NCBI GenBank assembly: GCA_965153355.1
Contig: OZ231127.1
Location: 33,108,001 to 33,172,000, forward strand
From: Flaccisagitta enflata
Taxonomy: Eukaryota; Chaetognatha; Sagittoidea; Aphragmophora
DNA: 64,000 nucleotides
Direction of reading: 5' to 3'
The position numbers and the translations under genes are program-made. Shown here in pieces: positions 36,206-48,928 of this stretch (position 1 is its first letter; every line of letters begins with the position of its first letter). The notes below the pieces were generated by a model, which was given only the letters and a program-made list of their open reading frames with translations, was not told where the DNA came from and ran no database searches.

Positions 36206-36313
36206 CTGTAATGTGAGGGCGTCTTTGTAGATGAGGGAATCTGGCTCGTTATATTTACAAGCGTTATCAAAGAGCAAAACGAAGTCCGCAGTAAATTCCT
36301 CGATGTTCGAGTA
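36206..36313 (-). CDS. PBRM1: PBRM1 exon, BD5 second half
   Basis: 36 codons, phase 0 to 0: YSNIEEFTADFVLLFDNACK, then YNEPDSLIYKDALTLQ, close to human BD5. The acetyl-lysine Asn is in KYN. The acceptor CCCAG lies directly against a GA/CT array of about 740 bp. Phe in TADFVLL agrees with human; the plus arm has Cys there. Confidence 0.93.
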
Positions 36314-36315
36314 CT

Positions 36316-37052
<737 letters not shown>

Positions 37053-37725
37053 AGAAGGCGGACAGACACACAGAAGTAGATAAAGCCAGAAAGAGACAAA
37101 GAGAATGTAATCTAGTTATTAAACCATGTCACCCTACGATCGCTATGCTGAGCTCACAATTCACAACTCACATGCGCGAAAATTAAAGTGAGATAAATAG
37201 ATATCAAAAGCATAACCTTCAAGAGTTCAAGCCACACAACGCATGAGAAAAGACGTGAAAGATTAGGACATAAGTCTACAAAAAATATATCTAGACTGAT
37301 TGTTCTTATACATACCGTCTATAATCGTGACGCACCCGTGCATATCACATTTCTCTAGATTCACCCCCATCCCCACCCTTCACTCAGGAGTGTAATCCTA
37401 ACTTAAAAATGTCTCGCTCATCGAGAAATTTAAGTCAGGATGTCCGCAAAAGTCATACATAAGTCAGCGTATGGACGCTGTCAACAAAAGACATCGACAT
37501 CAAGTTTCGTCTTTGACAATTTGAATAAGTCTTTTTTTTCATATTTTGTTATCCTTGTCGCTGGAAAGTTCTGAAGCACGCAACGTTGTTCCCACGAACA
37601 TGTTTTCCAATATCATATTACCCACACACGCAAAATAACCTGCTCTTCCGCTTCTGTAACTCGGCATATATCCTGACCCTTAATATGTACGAACAAGTGA
37701 CGCTGGGTCACAATATTGTTGCGGA

Positions 37726-38836
<1,111 letters not shown>

Positions 38837-39121
38837 AAGATTGTGTGATAATTTCTAAACTGCGACTAGCAACTGCAAAGAGCTAGGCAGATTGACTAAG
38901 GCTACAAAAGTGATTTTGTCGTGGCAAAACGGGGACTAGTTTAAGCAGAGGCAGTGGAGGTCAGTTTCGTTTCTTCTCCTGTATTGAAACGCGGCATCTC
39001 ACGTGGATCATGATCATTCAATAAAATGAATTCATGTATGTATGGTGACATGGGACTATTGAGGATGAAACTGACCTCTTTTGTCTCTATGCTTATTACC
39101 ATTATCGATACATGGACATAC

Positions 39122-39190
39122 CTTGGTGCCTCCCGGCCCCTGTTGATGAAACATATCGGGGGCGGCACTTGGCGGCGCCATGGAGGCCGC
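39122..39190 (-). CDS. PBRM1: PBRM1 23-codon exon inserted in BD5
   Basis: 69 bp, phase 0 to 0. Encodes AASMAPPSAAP, then DMFHQQGPGGTK. It lies between the exon ending KINATQ and the one starting YSNIEEF, where human BD5 reads without a gap (MMANKYQDID). It would therefore lengthen the loop after the ZA segment. Its symmetric phase means skipping keeps the frame. The plus arm has Gln where this copy has His (DMFHQQ). Confidence 0.75.
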
Positions 39191-39919
39191 CTGCAGGGAA
39201 ACCATCCCATGTTTATTTATTTTTGAAAACAAAAAAGAGACATAGAAACAAAAGGAAAAGGAAAAAGAGACAAATAGTGCAGAAGCCACGACGAAATTTC
39301 CCCTATCACACTCCTCCCCTTCTCAAAAAAGAATTCGGAGAGTGAATCTGGTTTTCTTTTTAAGGTATTGGGACGAATCTGTGAATTCGGAGGTTTGCGA
39401 ATTGTGAAATAAATGAGCGAAATTACATAATACCATCACCTAGCAATTAAGCGTTAAATCCCAACAGGTCATACGCCCTTTTAAACTTTCAATCATGCAA
39501 GAATAAAACTTTCAGTAAAAGTCAAAAACATATTTAAGAAATATGGGCTGCATTATGCCGGGGTGGCGGGGTAATAAACTGAACAAGCCCAGGCAGCCTA
39601 ACAATGCGTCCTCTATAAACAAACATCTTTGTGACTGAATATCGCTAATGACTGAATGAATGCATGAAGGAATGAATGAATGAATGAATGAATAAATGAC
39701 AGAATGATAAAGTTAGTGCTGGAACAAAGAATTGAGCCTCCAACTTCTGATGTGCGTGACAGACCGACCAACCAACCGACAAACGGACCGAGGACGCTAA
39801 GAAGACACACCGACCAACCCACCAACCAACAAACGGACCGAGGACGCTACGATGTTGAGACAAAGCCAGTATGTCATCCTGTAAATCAGTTTGAAGGGCA
39901 TTTTCTTTTCTTAACTGAC

Positions 39920-40026
39920 CTGCGTGGCGTTAATCTTCTGTAATATCCTGGCCAGGTCAATGGGACGTTTGATCACGTCGTAATAATCCGGATAGTCCGA
40001 CTTGGACGGCAACTTCATGAATGGAC
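39920..40026 (-). CDS. PBRM1: PBRM1 exon, BD5 ZA loop
   Basis: Encodes PFMKLPSKSDYPDYYDVIKR and PIDMARILQKINATQ, a canonical ZA loop with the YPDYY motif. Phase 1 to 0. Identical in protein to plus-arm exon 1,329-1,435. Confidence 0.93.
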
Positions 40027-40270
40027 CTGATGCCATCAGTGATGGTGAAACGAATATTACATTGGATACACAAAAAAGTGTTTAAATTCAGTGAAACAAA
40101 TACATCTATGCCAAACAACGCATATCTATACAATGACGACCACACCCTTGATAACATACACATTACACAATATCAAAATCTTTCAAAACTGCAGAGAAAT
40201 CTTCCTATCTGCCTTGGGAGTTGGTAATATCAAGAGTGTGGCAACTCTGATTAGGAAATATCTTGCTTAC

Positions 40271-40381
40271 CGGAGAGAACCCTGCCATGAGTATCGTAGT
40301 AATCGCGAATGGCTTCGTAGATGTCGCGCATTTTCTGGTGCAGAGGCGGAGGAGATGGAACACCCTTTGCTTTGCCTTTGC
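40271..40381 (-). CDS. PBRM1: PBRM1 exon, BD5 start
   Basis: 111 bp, phase 1 to 1. Encodes GKGKAKGVPSPPPLHQ, then KMRDIYEAIRDYYDTHGRVL, the alphaZ helix of BD5 (human QQKLNEVYEAVKNYTDKRGR). Acceptor TTTGCGCAG, donor CCG|GTAAGC. Confidence 0.9.
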
Positions 40382-40446
40382 CTGCGCAAACAAGGGCAAG
40401 AAGCAGAGAGAGTGTGGCAACTCTGATTAGGAAATATCTTGCTTAC

Positions 40447-40557
40447 CGGAGAGAACCCTGCCATGAGTATCGTAGTAATCGCGAATGGCTTCGTAGATGT
40501 CGCGCATTTTCTGGTGCAGAGGCGGAGGAGACGGAACACCCTTTGCTTTGCCTTTGC
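40447..40557 (-). CDS. PBRM1: PBRM1 BD5 first exon, tandem duplicate
   Basis: Second copy, lying upstream in transcript order, of the exon at 40,271-40,381. It is in a direct tandem repeat with a period of 176 bp (about 40,233-40,408 and 40,409-40,584). The acceptor is TAG instead of CAG, and the donor GTAAGC is intact. The coding change seen is silent. The plus arm has one copy only. Including both exons would add 37 codons and duplicate the alphaZ helix, so one is probably skipped. Confidence 0.8.
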
Positions 40558-40584
40558 CTACGCAAACAAGGGCAAGAAGCAGAG

Positions 40585-41110
40585 CGGGGCAAATGGGGGC
40601 AAGAAGCAGAGAGAGCGGGGCAAAAGAGGGGCAAGAAACAGAAGGCCAGATCAAACAAGGGCAAGAAGCAGAGCGGGGCAAATGGAGGCAAGAAGCAGAG
40701 AGAGCGGGGCAAATGGGGGCAAGAAACAGAAGGCCAGATCAAACAAGGGCAAGAAGCAGAGCGGGTCAAATGGAGGCAAGAAGCAGAGAGAGCGGGGCAA
40801 ACGGGGGCAAGTAACAGAAGGCCAGAGGGCAAGAAGCAGAGTGGGCAATGGGGTAAGACAGAGAGAGCGGGGCAATGAGGCAAAAACAGAAGGCCAGATC
40901 AAACAAGGGCAAGAAGCAGAGCGGGGCAAATGGGGGCAAGAAGCAGAGAGAGCGGGGCAAATGGGGGCAAGAAACAGAAGGCCAGATCAAACAAGGGCAA
41001 GAAGCAGAGCGGGTCAAATGGAGGCAAGAAGCAGAGAGAGCGGGGCAAACGGGGGCAAGTAACAGAAGGCCAGATCAAACAAGGGCAAGAAGCTAATGGA
41101 CAGGGAGAAA
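40585..41110. repeat. ~88-bp minisatellite (minus arm)
   Basis: Counterpart of 240-965 with fewer, partly degraded units (around 40,820-40,890). Confidence 0.9.
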
Positions 41111-41252
41111 AAGAAAGATGGGGCAAGCTGGGAAAAATGGAAGGGGTTGGGAAAATAAACATACAGTTGGTCAAGTTAAAGATAAAACCATTTACTTAAT
41201 TGTAATCAGTAATTGATTCTAGTCAAATAGTGAATCAACAGAGAAAACTAAC

Positions 41253-41580
41253 AAGCCCGACCGGGCAACGATGCGTCCAGGCTGTGTTTCAGCGTATATT
41301 GATCATGTGACATATGTATGGAGACAGATGGACGAACAGACGGGTGAAAAGACTCTCAAAACATGTTGGTTAATCATTTGTTTCAGTGTGCGATATCACC
41401 GTGGCCAAAACAGCCGAGAAACGCGGTTTTAACACAGGCGTGATGGACGGACCGACGGACGGACGGACGGACGGACGGACGGAGTTTGACGGACGGACCG
41501 ACGGACGAACCGACGGACCGACGGACGGACGGACAGACCCTCTTATAGAGATGCGTTCCTGACGGACGCATCTAAAAAGA
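41253..41580. mobile_element. (ACGG)n hairpin element, ATGCGTC type
   Basis: ACAAGCCCGACCGGGCAACG at one end; (ACGG)n at 41,445-41,535; CTCTTATAGAGATGCGTTCC then GACGCATCTAAAAA at the other. It straddles the point where the palindrome comparison is cut by the window start. About 200 bases of undefined DNA follow before the linker exon. Confidence 0.65.
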
Positions 41581-41784
41581 TAAAATGACAACAAAAGTCC
41601 CCGTGACCGCATTGTCTTTGTTTGATCTTCAATTATGAAAGGAAACAAAAATGTTCACGGAAATTCGTTAATACCTGCCTGATACTCGGCATTAGAATAA
41701 GAGAAAGAGAATGAACAAGGATGTAACGAATTGAAAAGAACAAATTGCAGAATACTACGGTAAGACTGAGAACGAAGGACAGAC

Positions 41785-42965
41785 CGTAGATTTTGCTATA
41801 TGGATTATAACGACTTGAACAGGATCTCTTTTCTGTATTACGAACTGGTCGCGATGTTGACGCCGACGATGTCGGCATCACCGCCGACAAAGGCGATGAT
41901 GGGGGCGGTGATGAAGTGTCAATGGACAATGTCGTTGGGAAGCTAAGTTGAGGCGTCTTTTTCGGAGTCTGAAAGACGTCATAATTCGCTTCATTTTCAA
42001 CCTGAGCTGTGGCCTCGACTGGACCACATTTTTTCTCGGCGTCTATAATTGGGTGACTTCCGGTTCCAGCAGTCGCGTCAAATGCTGTAAATGCTGCCGA
42101 GCCTTCCTTAGTTTCCTTCTTTCGCCGCTTCTGATGATGCTGCTGTCGCGAGAGGCAAAGCTGCGGATTAGATCGCTGCGGCTGCTGCTGCTGCTTTGGT
42201 TGCTGCAGTTGGGGTTGCTGCAGTTGGGGCTGCTTATCGACGACACGATTGATCTCGATGAATGGATTGGTTTTGGGAGTGGCAGATCTGCGGCCTACAG
42301 ACTTGACCGGAAGGGATGTTTGTACGTCGGAAGCGGTAACTGAAGTGGACGCGGAAGCGGAAGCGGAAGCGATGCTGTCCACCGGACAATTCTTGGGTTT
42401 GCGACCGCGTTTTTTCTTGCCGCAAATCGAATTCAGAGAGCAACTTGGCACGGAAGCAGTTTTGGAGGCCACAATATCTTTGACAGACGCGCCACCGCCA
42501 GAGATATGCGCGGGAAGAGGACGAGAAGAGGATGAAGACGAACTAGGCAAAGGAGAGGAGGAAGAGGAATGGAGGGCGGAAAGAGGAGGACGATAAGAGG
42601 AAGAAGACGAATTAGGCAAAGGAGAGGAGGAAGAGGAAGGAAGGTCGGGATGAGTAGGACGAAGAGAAGAAGACGAAGTAGGCAAAGAAGATGAGGAAGA
42701 GAAAGGGAAGGAAGAGACAATGTAAGGAGAGTATGAGGAAGAAGAGGAAGAGCAGGCGGAAGGTGAGAATGACGGGATGTTTGGACGGAAGTAACTTGGA
42801 AATCCGGTTGGGGGCGGCGTGGTCAAGGGTCGCTTCCGTTGAGGAGGAGCGGTGGCGGAGGAGGAGGCGACTGAAGTAGCGGTGGTTGTGGCGGTGATTA
42901 GAGGTTTGTTGATCTTTTTAAGTTTCAAAACGGTCGGCGCGCGAGTGGGGCGGACTTGGAATTCG
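41785..42965 (-). CDS. PBRM1: PBRM1 giant linker exon 3 (393 aa)
   Basis: Acceptor TTGAAAAG, phase 2; the proposed donor TACG|GTCTGT is weak but gives phase 1, which joins the BD5 exon as YSKIYG-KGKAKG. Begins EFQVRPTRAPTVLKLKKINK. Contains Ser/Pro-rich repeats of the type SSSPLPSSSSSSYRPP, an AT-hook-like KKKRGRKPKNCP (42,381-42,425) and a Gln-rich stretch (about 42,140-42,240). The frame stays open past the donor to 41,633. Confidence 0.7.
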
Positions 42966-43165
42966 CTTTTCAATGGATAGAAGGAAATTGGGATGAAATA
43001 GAGAAATGTTTAATAGAGAAATGTTTACATATCGGATCGAATCAGCGAGAAAAGAATTGCAAACCTTTACAGTATTGATTTACAAAACATGTGATTATAT
43101 TCAACTCACTTCTAACAATCATTGCATTCATGTAATCATGTCATTTGACTCATAAGTCAACTCAC

Positions 43166-44094
43166 TCTGTTTTCTTTCGATCGGCTCTCGATGAACTAGA
43201 ATCTGCTCCGTCTTCCGCCGTGATTTTCTCTCTTTTAGGGTGATGACTTTGGTAACCATCGCCGTCACCATCACCGTTGTCACCACAGACAGCACCATCA
43301 TTAACATCACCATCGCCGTCACCATCACCGTCGTCACCACAGACAGCACCATCATTCACATCACCACCGCCGTCACCATCACCGTCGTCACCACAGACAG
43401 CACCATCATTAACATCACCACCGCCGTCATCTTCGTCGTCGGAAACATCCACATCCCAATCGGAAACGTTGACCGTGATGATCACTTCCTCCGGAACATG
43501 ATCATCCTGTTCATCATCTTTTTTCTCTTCGTGATCATCTTCCTCCTCATCCTCATCCTCCTCATCCTCATCTTCATAACGATCATATTCATCGTCTTCG
43601 TCTCCTTCCCTTCTGTTTCTCCCTCTTTTCTTCCCACTTTGCCGTGGAATGAGGATTTCTGACCCAGTTTCCCTCACGGCGGGAAAGGCTGGCACAGATG
43701 AAACACCGGAAGAGGGTACAGACGGGGCGACGACAGATAGAGTTGCAGATGGGGCAACGACAGATGGAGTTGCAGATGGGGCGACGACAGATGGAGTTGC
43801 AGATGGGGCGACGACAGATGCGGTTGCAGATGGAAGTGTTGTCAATGAAGAACTATGGAACTCACCCGACCCTGCAGTATCGTGAATAAAGGAAGTTTGT
43901 TCTTTGAGATAGACGTCCATCCAAGTCTCGAGACTCGCATCGAGAGTCGCTTCGGCGTCGAAAGACTCGTCATTCTCTTCCCCCTTCCCTTGAAGTCGCT
44001 TCAACTCCACACCTTCGTCCACTTCCTCCTTTTTTTCATGGTGCTGCTTCCGCGACGTTGTAGGCTTTTGTGGCCGCCAGAGGTGCCGATCCAC
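43166..44094 (-). CDS. PBRM1: PBRM1 giant linker exon 2 (acidic, 309 aa)
   Basis: Acceptor GCGATTTAG, phase 0; donor ACAGA|GTGAGT, phase 2. Encodes VDRHLWRPQKPTTSRKQ, then four 9-residue repeats of the type SATPSVVAP, a basic GKKRGRNRR segment, a long Asp/Glu tract, and three 18-residue repeats containing GDVNDGAVCGDDG (43,262-43,430). It is probably disordered. Acidic tracts of this kind occur in histone-binding proteins, but no function can be assigned. Confidence 0.75.
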
Positions 44095-44889
44095 CTAAAT
44101 CGCCGCGTGACATGAAAATTCAGCATATGCTGCCGCACTGTTGATTTGTACGGAGACTCCCCCTTGGTTCCGCCCCCCTCCCCAACGTTTGTCAACACCC
44201 CGTGTACGACCTGAACATCCTGAGGGGGGCATTTGTGATGTTGGAGCGGTTCACGCGCCAAAAGACTGCCGCGAAATAAGGGCACATTAAGGGCATTAAG
44301 CAGATTCGAATTACGCTCTACTCAAAACACTTTTTATCCTGTTTATCCTTTCAAAAAAAAAGGGATGGCAAAAAGATTTTTGAACCGAATTATTCATACT
44401 TGCCTTTTTCATACTTGCCTTTTCCCATAGTTATGATCAAGTTATCAGGCCGTCCTTTGTCTGTAAGAATGAAGAAATATACGACGACAAGAATGATTCT
44501 CTAATTGTATAAAGAGGGTTTATGAGCTTGTATGAAACATGAGACTGCAATATGCAAATCAGGATAACAACCATCAGAAATTTGAAGCAAATCGCAAACT
44601 CATCGATGGAAAGCTTTTTAGGCGAAAGCTTTTTAGGCGAATGCAGACATCATCGAAATTCTGGCAGTTGACTTAGCACTCTACAATTATGGCTGCAGTT
44701 TTTGCCATTATTTCACTTAAATTGAGAGCTTTATCACCCCTTTTCTTTCTCTCTTCCTTCCTCCCTTCCCTTATTTTTCATCTCTCCATTTTAACTTCCT
44801 TACTCCCTTAGCCGGCCGCATCTGTCGCACTTGGCGCTTGCGACTTGCCTGCCGGGTAGCATTGCTACAACTCAACATAGAATCGGCAC
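44095..44889. other. intron between linker exons 1 and 2
   Basis: No exon, array or element recognised, apart from a duplicated AAAGCTTTTTAGGCGAA at about 44,612-44,640. Confidence 0.5.
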
Positions 44890-47327
44890 CTCTGGTTGCT
44901 GTAGCGTCGTTTGCTTTTGATGTCGTTGAAGCTGCTGCACGAATGCCGTTTTGTCACCGAGGGCTTGGCCAGCTGCAGGTTGCGTGGGACCGGTTTTGCT
45001 CCGAGTGACCCTCATTGGATTTGTTGCGGCTTTTTCCTTTTCCATTTCCTTCTCTTCCTCCATTTCTAATTCCATCTTTTTCTCTTCCACTTCTGGCTCT
45101 CCAGCTTTCTCCTCATTTTCTTCCCCTTCCTCCTTTCCATCAGAGGAGGAGACGGAAAGCTCAGCTCGACGATGATGCTGCTGTTGTCGTTGTTCTTTTT
45201 GCCACAGCTGTTGCTGTTTCGATGCGGCGTGAAGTCTGAGCACGCGGATTCTGATTTTGTCGGCCTGTTCCGGCTTCACGTCATCCACCATCCAGCCACC
45301 AGTTGGAGTTGAAGCAGGAGTAGATCTAGACCCAAAACGAGGTGACGCGGAGGTCGACGAGGCAGTTGGCAGTGGAGATACAGAAGCATCTTTAGAAACA
45401 GCGCCATTGACGGAAATTACGCCGGCGTCCCCGTTTGCGTCGCTGTTGATAGAGGACGCGACTGAGGATCGGTCGTAAGGCAGCGTCTCGCTAGATGCAG
45501 ACCCTTCGGCGTTGGAACGAGAATTGAGACGATTTTGCTTAAAGCTCTCGACTTGATGGTCGACAAGGTCTAGTGGCTGCTGCCCCGTCATGTCCAGTTG
45601 CTGCAGCTGCGCTACACCTGTCTGCTGCTGCGCTTGGATGTCGTGATCTCGCTCATTATAGTGCGACGATTGCTGCAGAAAATCTTGCGTTACTAAATGA
45701 GGCGCGGTGAAATCAGATGATGGGATTTCAATCTGACTTAAAGAAGGAAAACGAAAATGATGGGGAATACTTTTGCTGCTACAGTTGCTGTTGCTGAAGT
45801 TGCTGTTGCTGTTGCTGTAGTTGCTGTTGCTGTAGTTGCTGTTGTCAGTATTTTTTGAATCTGGGGCGATGAGATCTCCGATGTTGTGGTTGTTGTTACT
45901 AGCATTGAAGGACATCCTACCACGCACGGAATCGCCACTGACTTGTCCGACAACCATAGACCCGGCTTTAGTACGCCCAGCACCCGCAGAGACGTTGACC
46001 AATGATCCTCTGCCCTTACCACTGCCTCTCGGCCTACCCCTGGGCCTGCCCCTTCCGCTGCTCCTGCCCCTACCGCTGCTCCCGCCCTTGTTATTTCCGT
46101 GCGGTTCATCTATTTGGTTACCACCCATTCCGCCGCCAGCATTTTTGCCGCAAGTGGGGCTGCGGTTCCTAGAAAACGCAGTATCTTCGGTGCTGCGGGC
46201 GCGTAAGGAAGACGGAGACGGAGATTCAGCATCTTTCGATGAACGACTTGTCATAATCCGCGTCGGAATGGAAGATGTCAAAGGCGATGACATGGAAGGT
46301 GATAAAGATGTCCTTCTGGATGATCTTCGCACCTCGGTCGAAGGTGTCAAAGCCGATGATGAAGATGGAGATAAAGAAGTCTTTCTCGTCGACCTTCGTC
46401 CCGCATTCGAGGGTGTTGGAACTGACGGGGTCGCTGGCGACACGGTTGATGACCTTGTGAGTCTCCGCTTCTCAATTGTTTGGGTCAAAGCCGACGACGA
46501 ATATGGCGACGACGATGTCTCTTGCAACCAACTCTGCCCACCCGCCAAATGCATCAGATCCATTGAGGGTGACATGGAAGTCTTTCTCGTTAATCTTTGA
46601 CTTCCAGTCGTAGGCGTTAACTCCGAAGATGTTGATGGTGACATGGAAGTCTTTCTCGTTAATCTTTGATTCCCAGGCGCGGGCGTTAACTCCAAAGATG
46701 TCGATGGTGACATGGAAGTCGTCCTAGTTAACATCGCTTTGCCGGCCGCGGGCGTCAGTTCTAAGGATGGCGATGGCGACGAGGATAACCTCCTCGTCAA
46801 TCTCCGTTTTCCGGTCGACGACAGGATTGGCGATGAAGAAGGAAACGAAGAGGCAATTGGCGACGTCGAGAATACAGATGAAAGTGAGGATTCTGTCAGA
46901 CACAAACCTATGGACCCCATAAAACGAGACTTGTCAACCAGACTCAAACAAGCGGGACGACGATAATTCGCCGAATGGGAGTTGGGATGGGGGAAGTGAG
47001 AGGGTGGATAAGAGGGGTGGGTGAGATGGGATGGTGGAAGAGTTGGATGGGTCAGTTGGGATGGTTGATTAGGGATTAGGGATGGTGGAAGAATTGGATG
47101 GGATGAAGGAAAAGAAAGCCGATCCGTGAGAGCGTGAGAAAAGGGCGAGAAAGGAAAAGATGAGGGGGAAGAGGATGAGGAAGAGGATGAGGAAGAGGAC
47201 AAAGGAGAGAAAGGAGCGCGAGAGGATGAGGAGAGAAAAGCGGCCAGACCGGAAACGGCTTTTGTTATACAGGAATCGAAAGGAACGCTTGACAGGGACG
47301 AAATCACCGCTAATACTTTATAGCAAG
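44890..47327 (-). CDS. PBRM1: PBRM1 giant linker exon 1 (812 aa, low complexity)
   Basis: Single open exon of 2,438 bp. The acceptor TTTTCATCTCCAATAG gives phase 1 and matches the BD4 exon; the donor GAG|GTGCCG ends in phase 0. Contents in order: a poly-Ser segment; about eight copies of a 24-residue repeat around RLTRKTSMSPS (46,200-46,830); a Gly/Arg segment with an AT-hook core, GRGRPRGRPRG (about 46,010-46,085); Asn/Ser tracts; Gln-rich and charged C-terminal segments (QQQLWQKEQRQQQHHRR, then Glu/Lys-rich). Human PBRM1 has only about 35 residues between BD4 and BD5. No folded domain is recognised. A role in DNA contact or phospho-regulation is inference. Confidence 0.78.
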
Positions 47328-47465
47328 CTATTGGAGATGAAAATGAAAGTGGATTAAATTTAATGCACGGGATATTCCAAATACATGATGATGATTGTTG
47401 ATGTTGCAAAATTTTATGTTGTTGATGACGAGAAATCAATGATATTCATCATGATTGAGACTCAC

Positions 47466-47568
47466 CCATGGAGACTTTGTTAAGCTTGACCGGATCGTAA
47501 GGCAGAGGAGGAAGAGTCTTGATCTTCTCCTTCAAAATCCTTTCCAACAGAACAGCGTCCAAGTAAAT
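47466..47568 (-). CDS. PBRM1: PBRM1 exon, BD4 end
   Basis: Encodes IYLDAVLLERILKEKIKTLP and PLPYDPVKLNKVSM, the last helix of BD4. Human has ILEKLLKEKRKELGPLPDDD at this point. Starts in phase 0 after TTCACAG and ends in phase 1 at G|GTGAGT. Confidence 0.9.
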
Positions 47569-47830
47569 CTGTGAATAAACACACAAGATCGAAAACGTAC
47601 AGTATAACCGCTCTCATGGACCCGCCACTGACGGAATTCCACCAATAGTGAATAGAAATACATATATATGGTTCGCTATAGTCTTATTCTTCAATCATTT
47701 ACGAATTACAATGGCTTTTTATCCGATAACCTTTTGAATCCTTTGAAATACTAAAACTCTTTCGCCCTTTAGCAAAGCCCTTGACATCCGTTTCATCGTC
47801 AGCTAAAAGTTGGCCAAATCTTATCCGTAC

Positions 47831-47968
47831 CTGCGAGTTTTCTTCATTGTAGTGCCTGGCGTTGTTGAACATAAGTTCAAAGTCCTTGATCAATTCCTTT
47901 TCCGTGATGTAAGTCGAAGTGCGAATCTTGGCGTTGATCATCGACATGTCAATCGGCTCGGGGATAAT
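47831..47968 (-). CDS. PBRM1: PBRM1 exon, BD4 second half
   Basis: 46 codons, phase 0 to 0: IIPEPIDMSMINAKI, then LMFNNARHYNEENSQ. The ligand-binding Asn is in HYN. It follows directly on YPDYYQ of the previous exon, like human YPDYYKIILEPMDL. Confidence 0.92.
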
Positions 47969-47999
47969 CTGTGTGAGGAGAGATTAACATCAATGGCTT

Positions 48000-48330
48000 T
48001 TATGGATGAATGGATAAAAGGACAAATGAATGGACGAAAGGACAACTGAATATTGGAAAGGACATGTCAATGGATCAAAGGATAAATGAATGGATGAAAG
48101 GACATATGAATGGATGAAAGGACGTATGAATGGATGGAGGGACAAATGAATGGATGGAAGGACAAATGAATGAATAAATGAAAGGATAAATAAATGAATG
48201 AATGAATGAATGGACAAATGAATGGATAAAAGGACAAATGAATGGATAAGAGGACAAATGAATAATTGAAAGGACAAATAAATGAATGAATGAATAGACA
48301 AATGAATAGATGAAAGGACAAGTGAATGGA
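48000..48330. repeat. GAATGGA-type repeats in BD4 intron
   Basis: Repeats of GGACAAATGAATGGATGAAA between the two BD4 exons. Confidence 0.9.
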
Positions 48331-48485
48331 GAAAAAGATATATGAATTGCCTGGGTTTAAAGGATTAGGCAGGTGGGGTGGGGCAGATCGGGCCACTTGT
48401 ACTGTTTTTGTTTGGGGAATCTCTTTAAATGAATCCCCTGAAGTCACTCACTCACTCACTCACTCACTCACTAACTCAGTTGTAC

Positions 48486-48669
48486 CTGATAATAATCCGG
48501 ATATTCCTTTTTGGAGGGCAGTTTCATGAAGATGGAGACGATGTCTCTGGCTCTGTCTGCCGGGTCTCGGGCTTCCAAGACCGTGTCGTAGATGAGCCGA
48601 AGTCGCTTTTGGAATAAATCTTCCTTCTTTTGCTTCCGTGAGGAACTCGCTTCCACCGCTGGCATAGTC
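48486..48669 (-). CDS. PBRM1: PBRM1 exon, BD4 first half
   Basis: Encodes a basic linker (SSSRKQKKEDLFQKRLRL), then IYDTVLEARDPADRARDIVS and a ZA loop with MKLPSKKEYPDYYQ. Human BD4 has the matching VVLEAREP and PSKKDYPDYY. Starts in phase 2 after GCTTTAG and ends in phase 0 at CAG|GTACAA. Confidence 0.92.
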
Positions 48670-48928
48670 CTAAAGCGCAAGAGTGTTCTTTCATATAACA
48701 TCGTTTTCACTCAATCATTCATTCATTCATTCATTCATTCAAAACACTGGCTACCACCGCCGGCATGGGGTTCCCCATTAATTAGCAATCACGTGTTAGC
48801 GACTTCCATATAAGTTCAATCATACTTCATTGATTCATTCAATTGCTAGCAGTCATTCGTCAGAAAATATATCAATCTTTGCCAGTCCCTTCTTCAGTTG
48901 ATTTATCCGGGTTGTAACGTCGATAAAA

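Noticed and set aside
44890-44905. Short inverted match CCAGAGGTGCCGAT between linker exon boundaries (44,881-44,895 and 44,078-44,092)
   Set aside because: Only 14-15 bp and no further similarity; judged to be chance.
45836-46600. 254-residue plus-strand frame
   Set aside because: Antisense shadow of linker exon 1; the minus strand has phase-compatible splice sites and longer coding.
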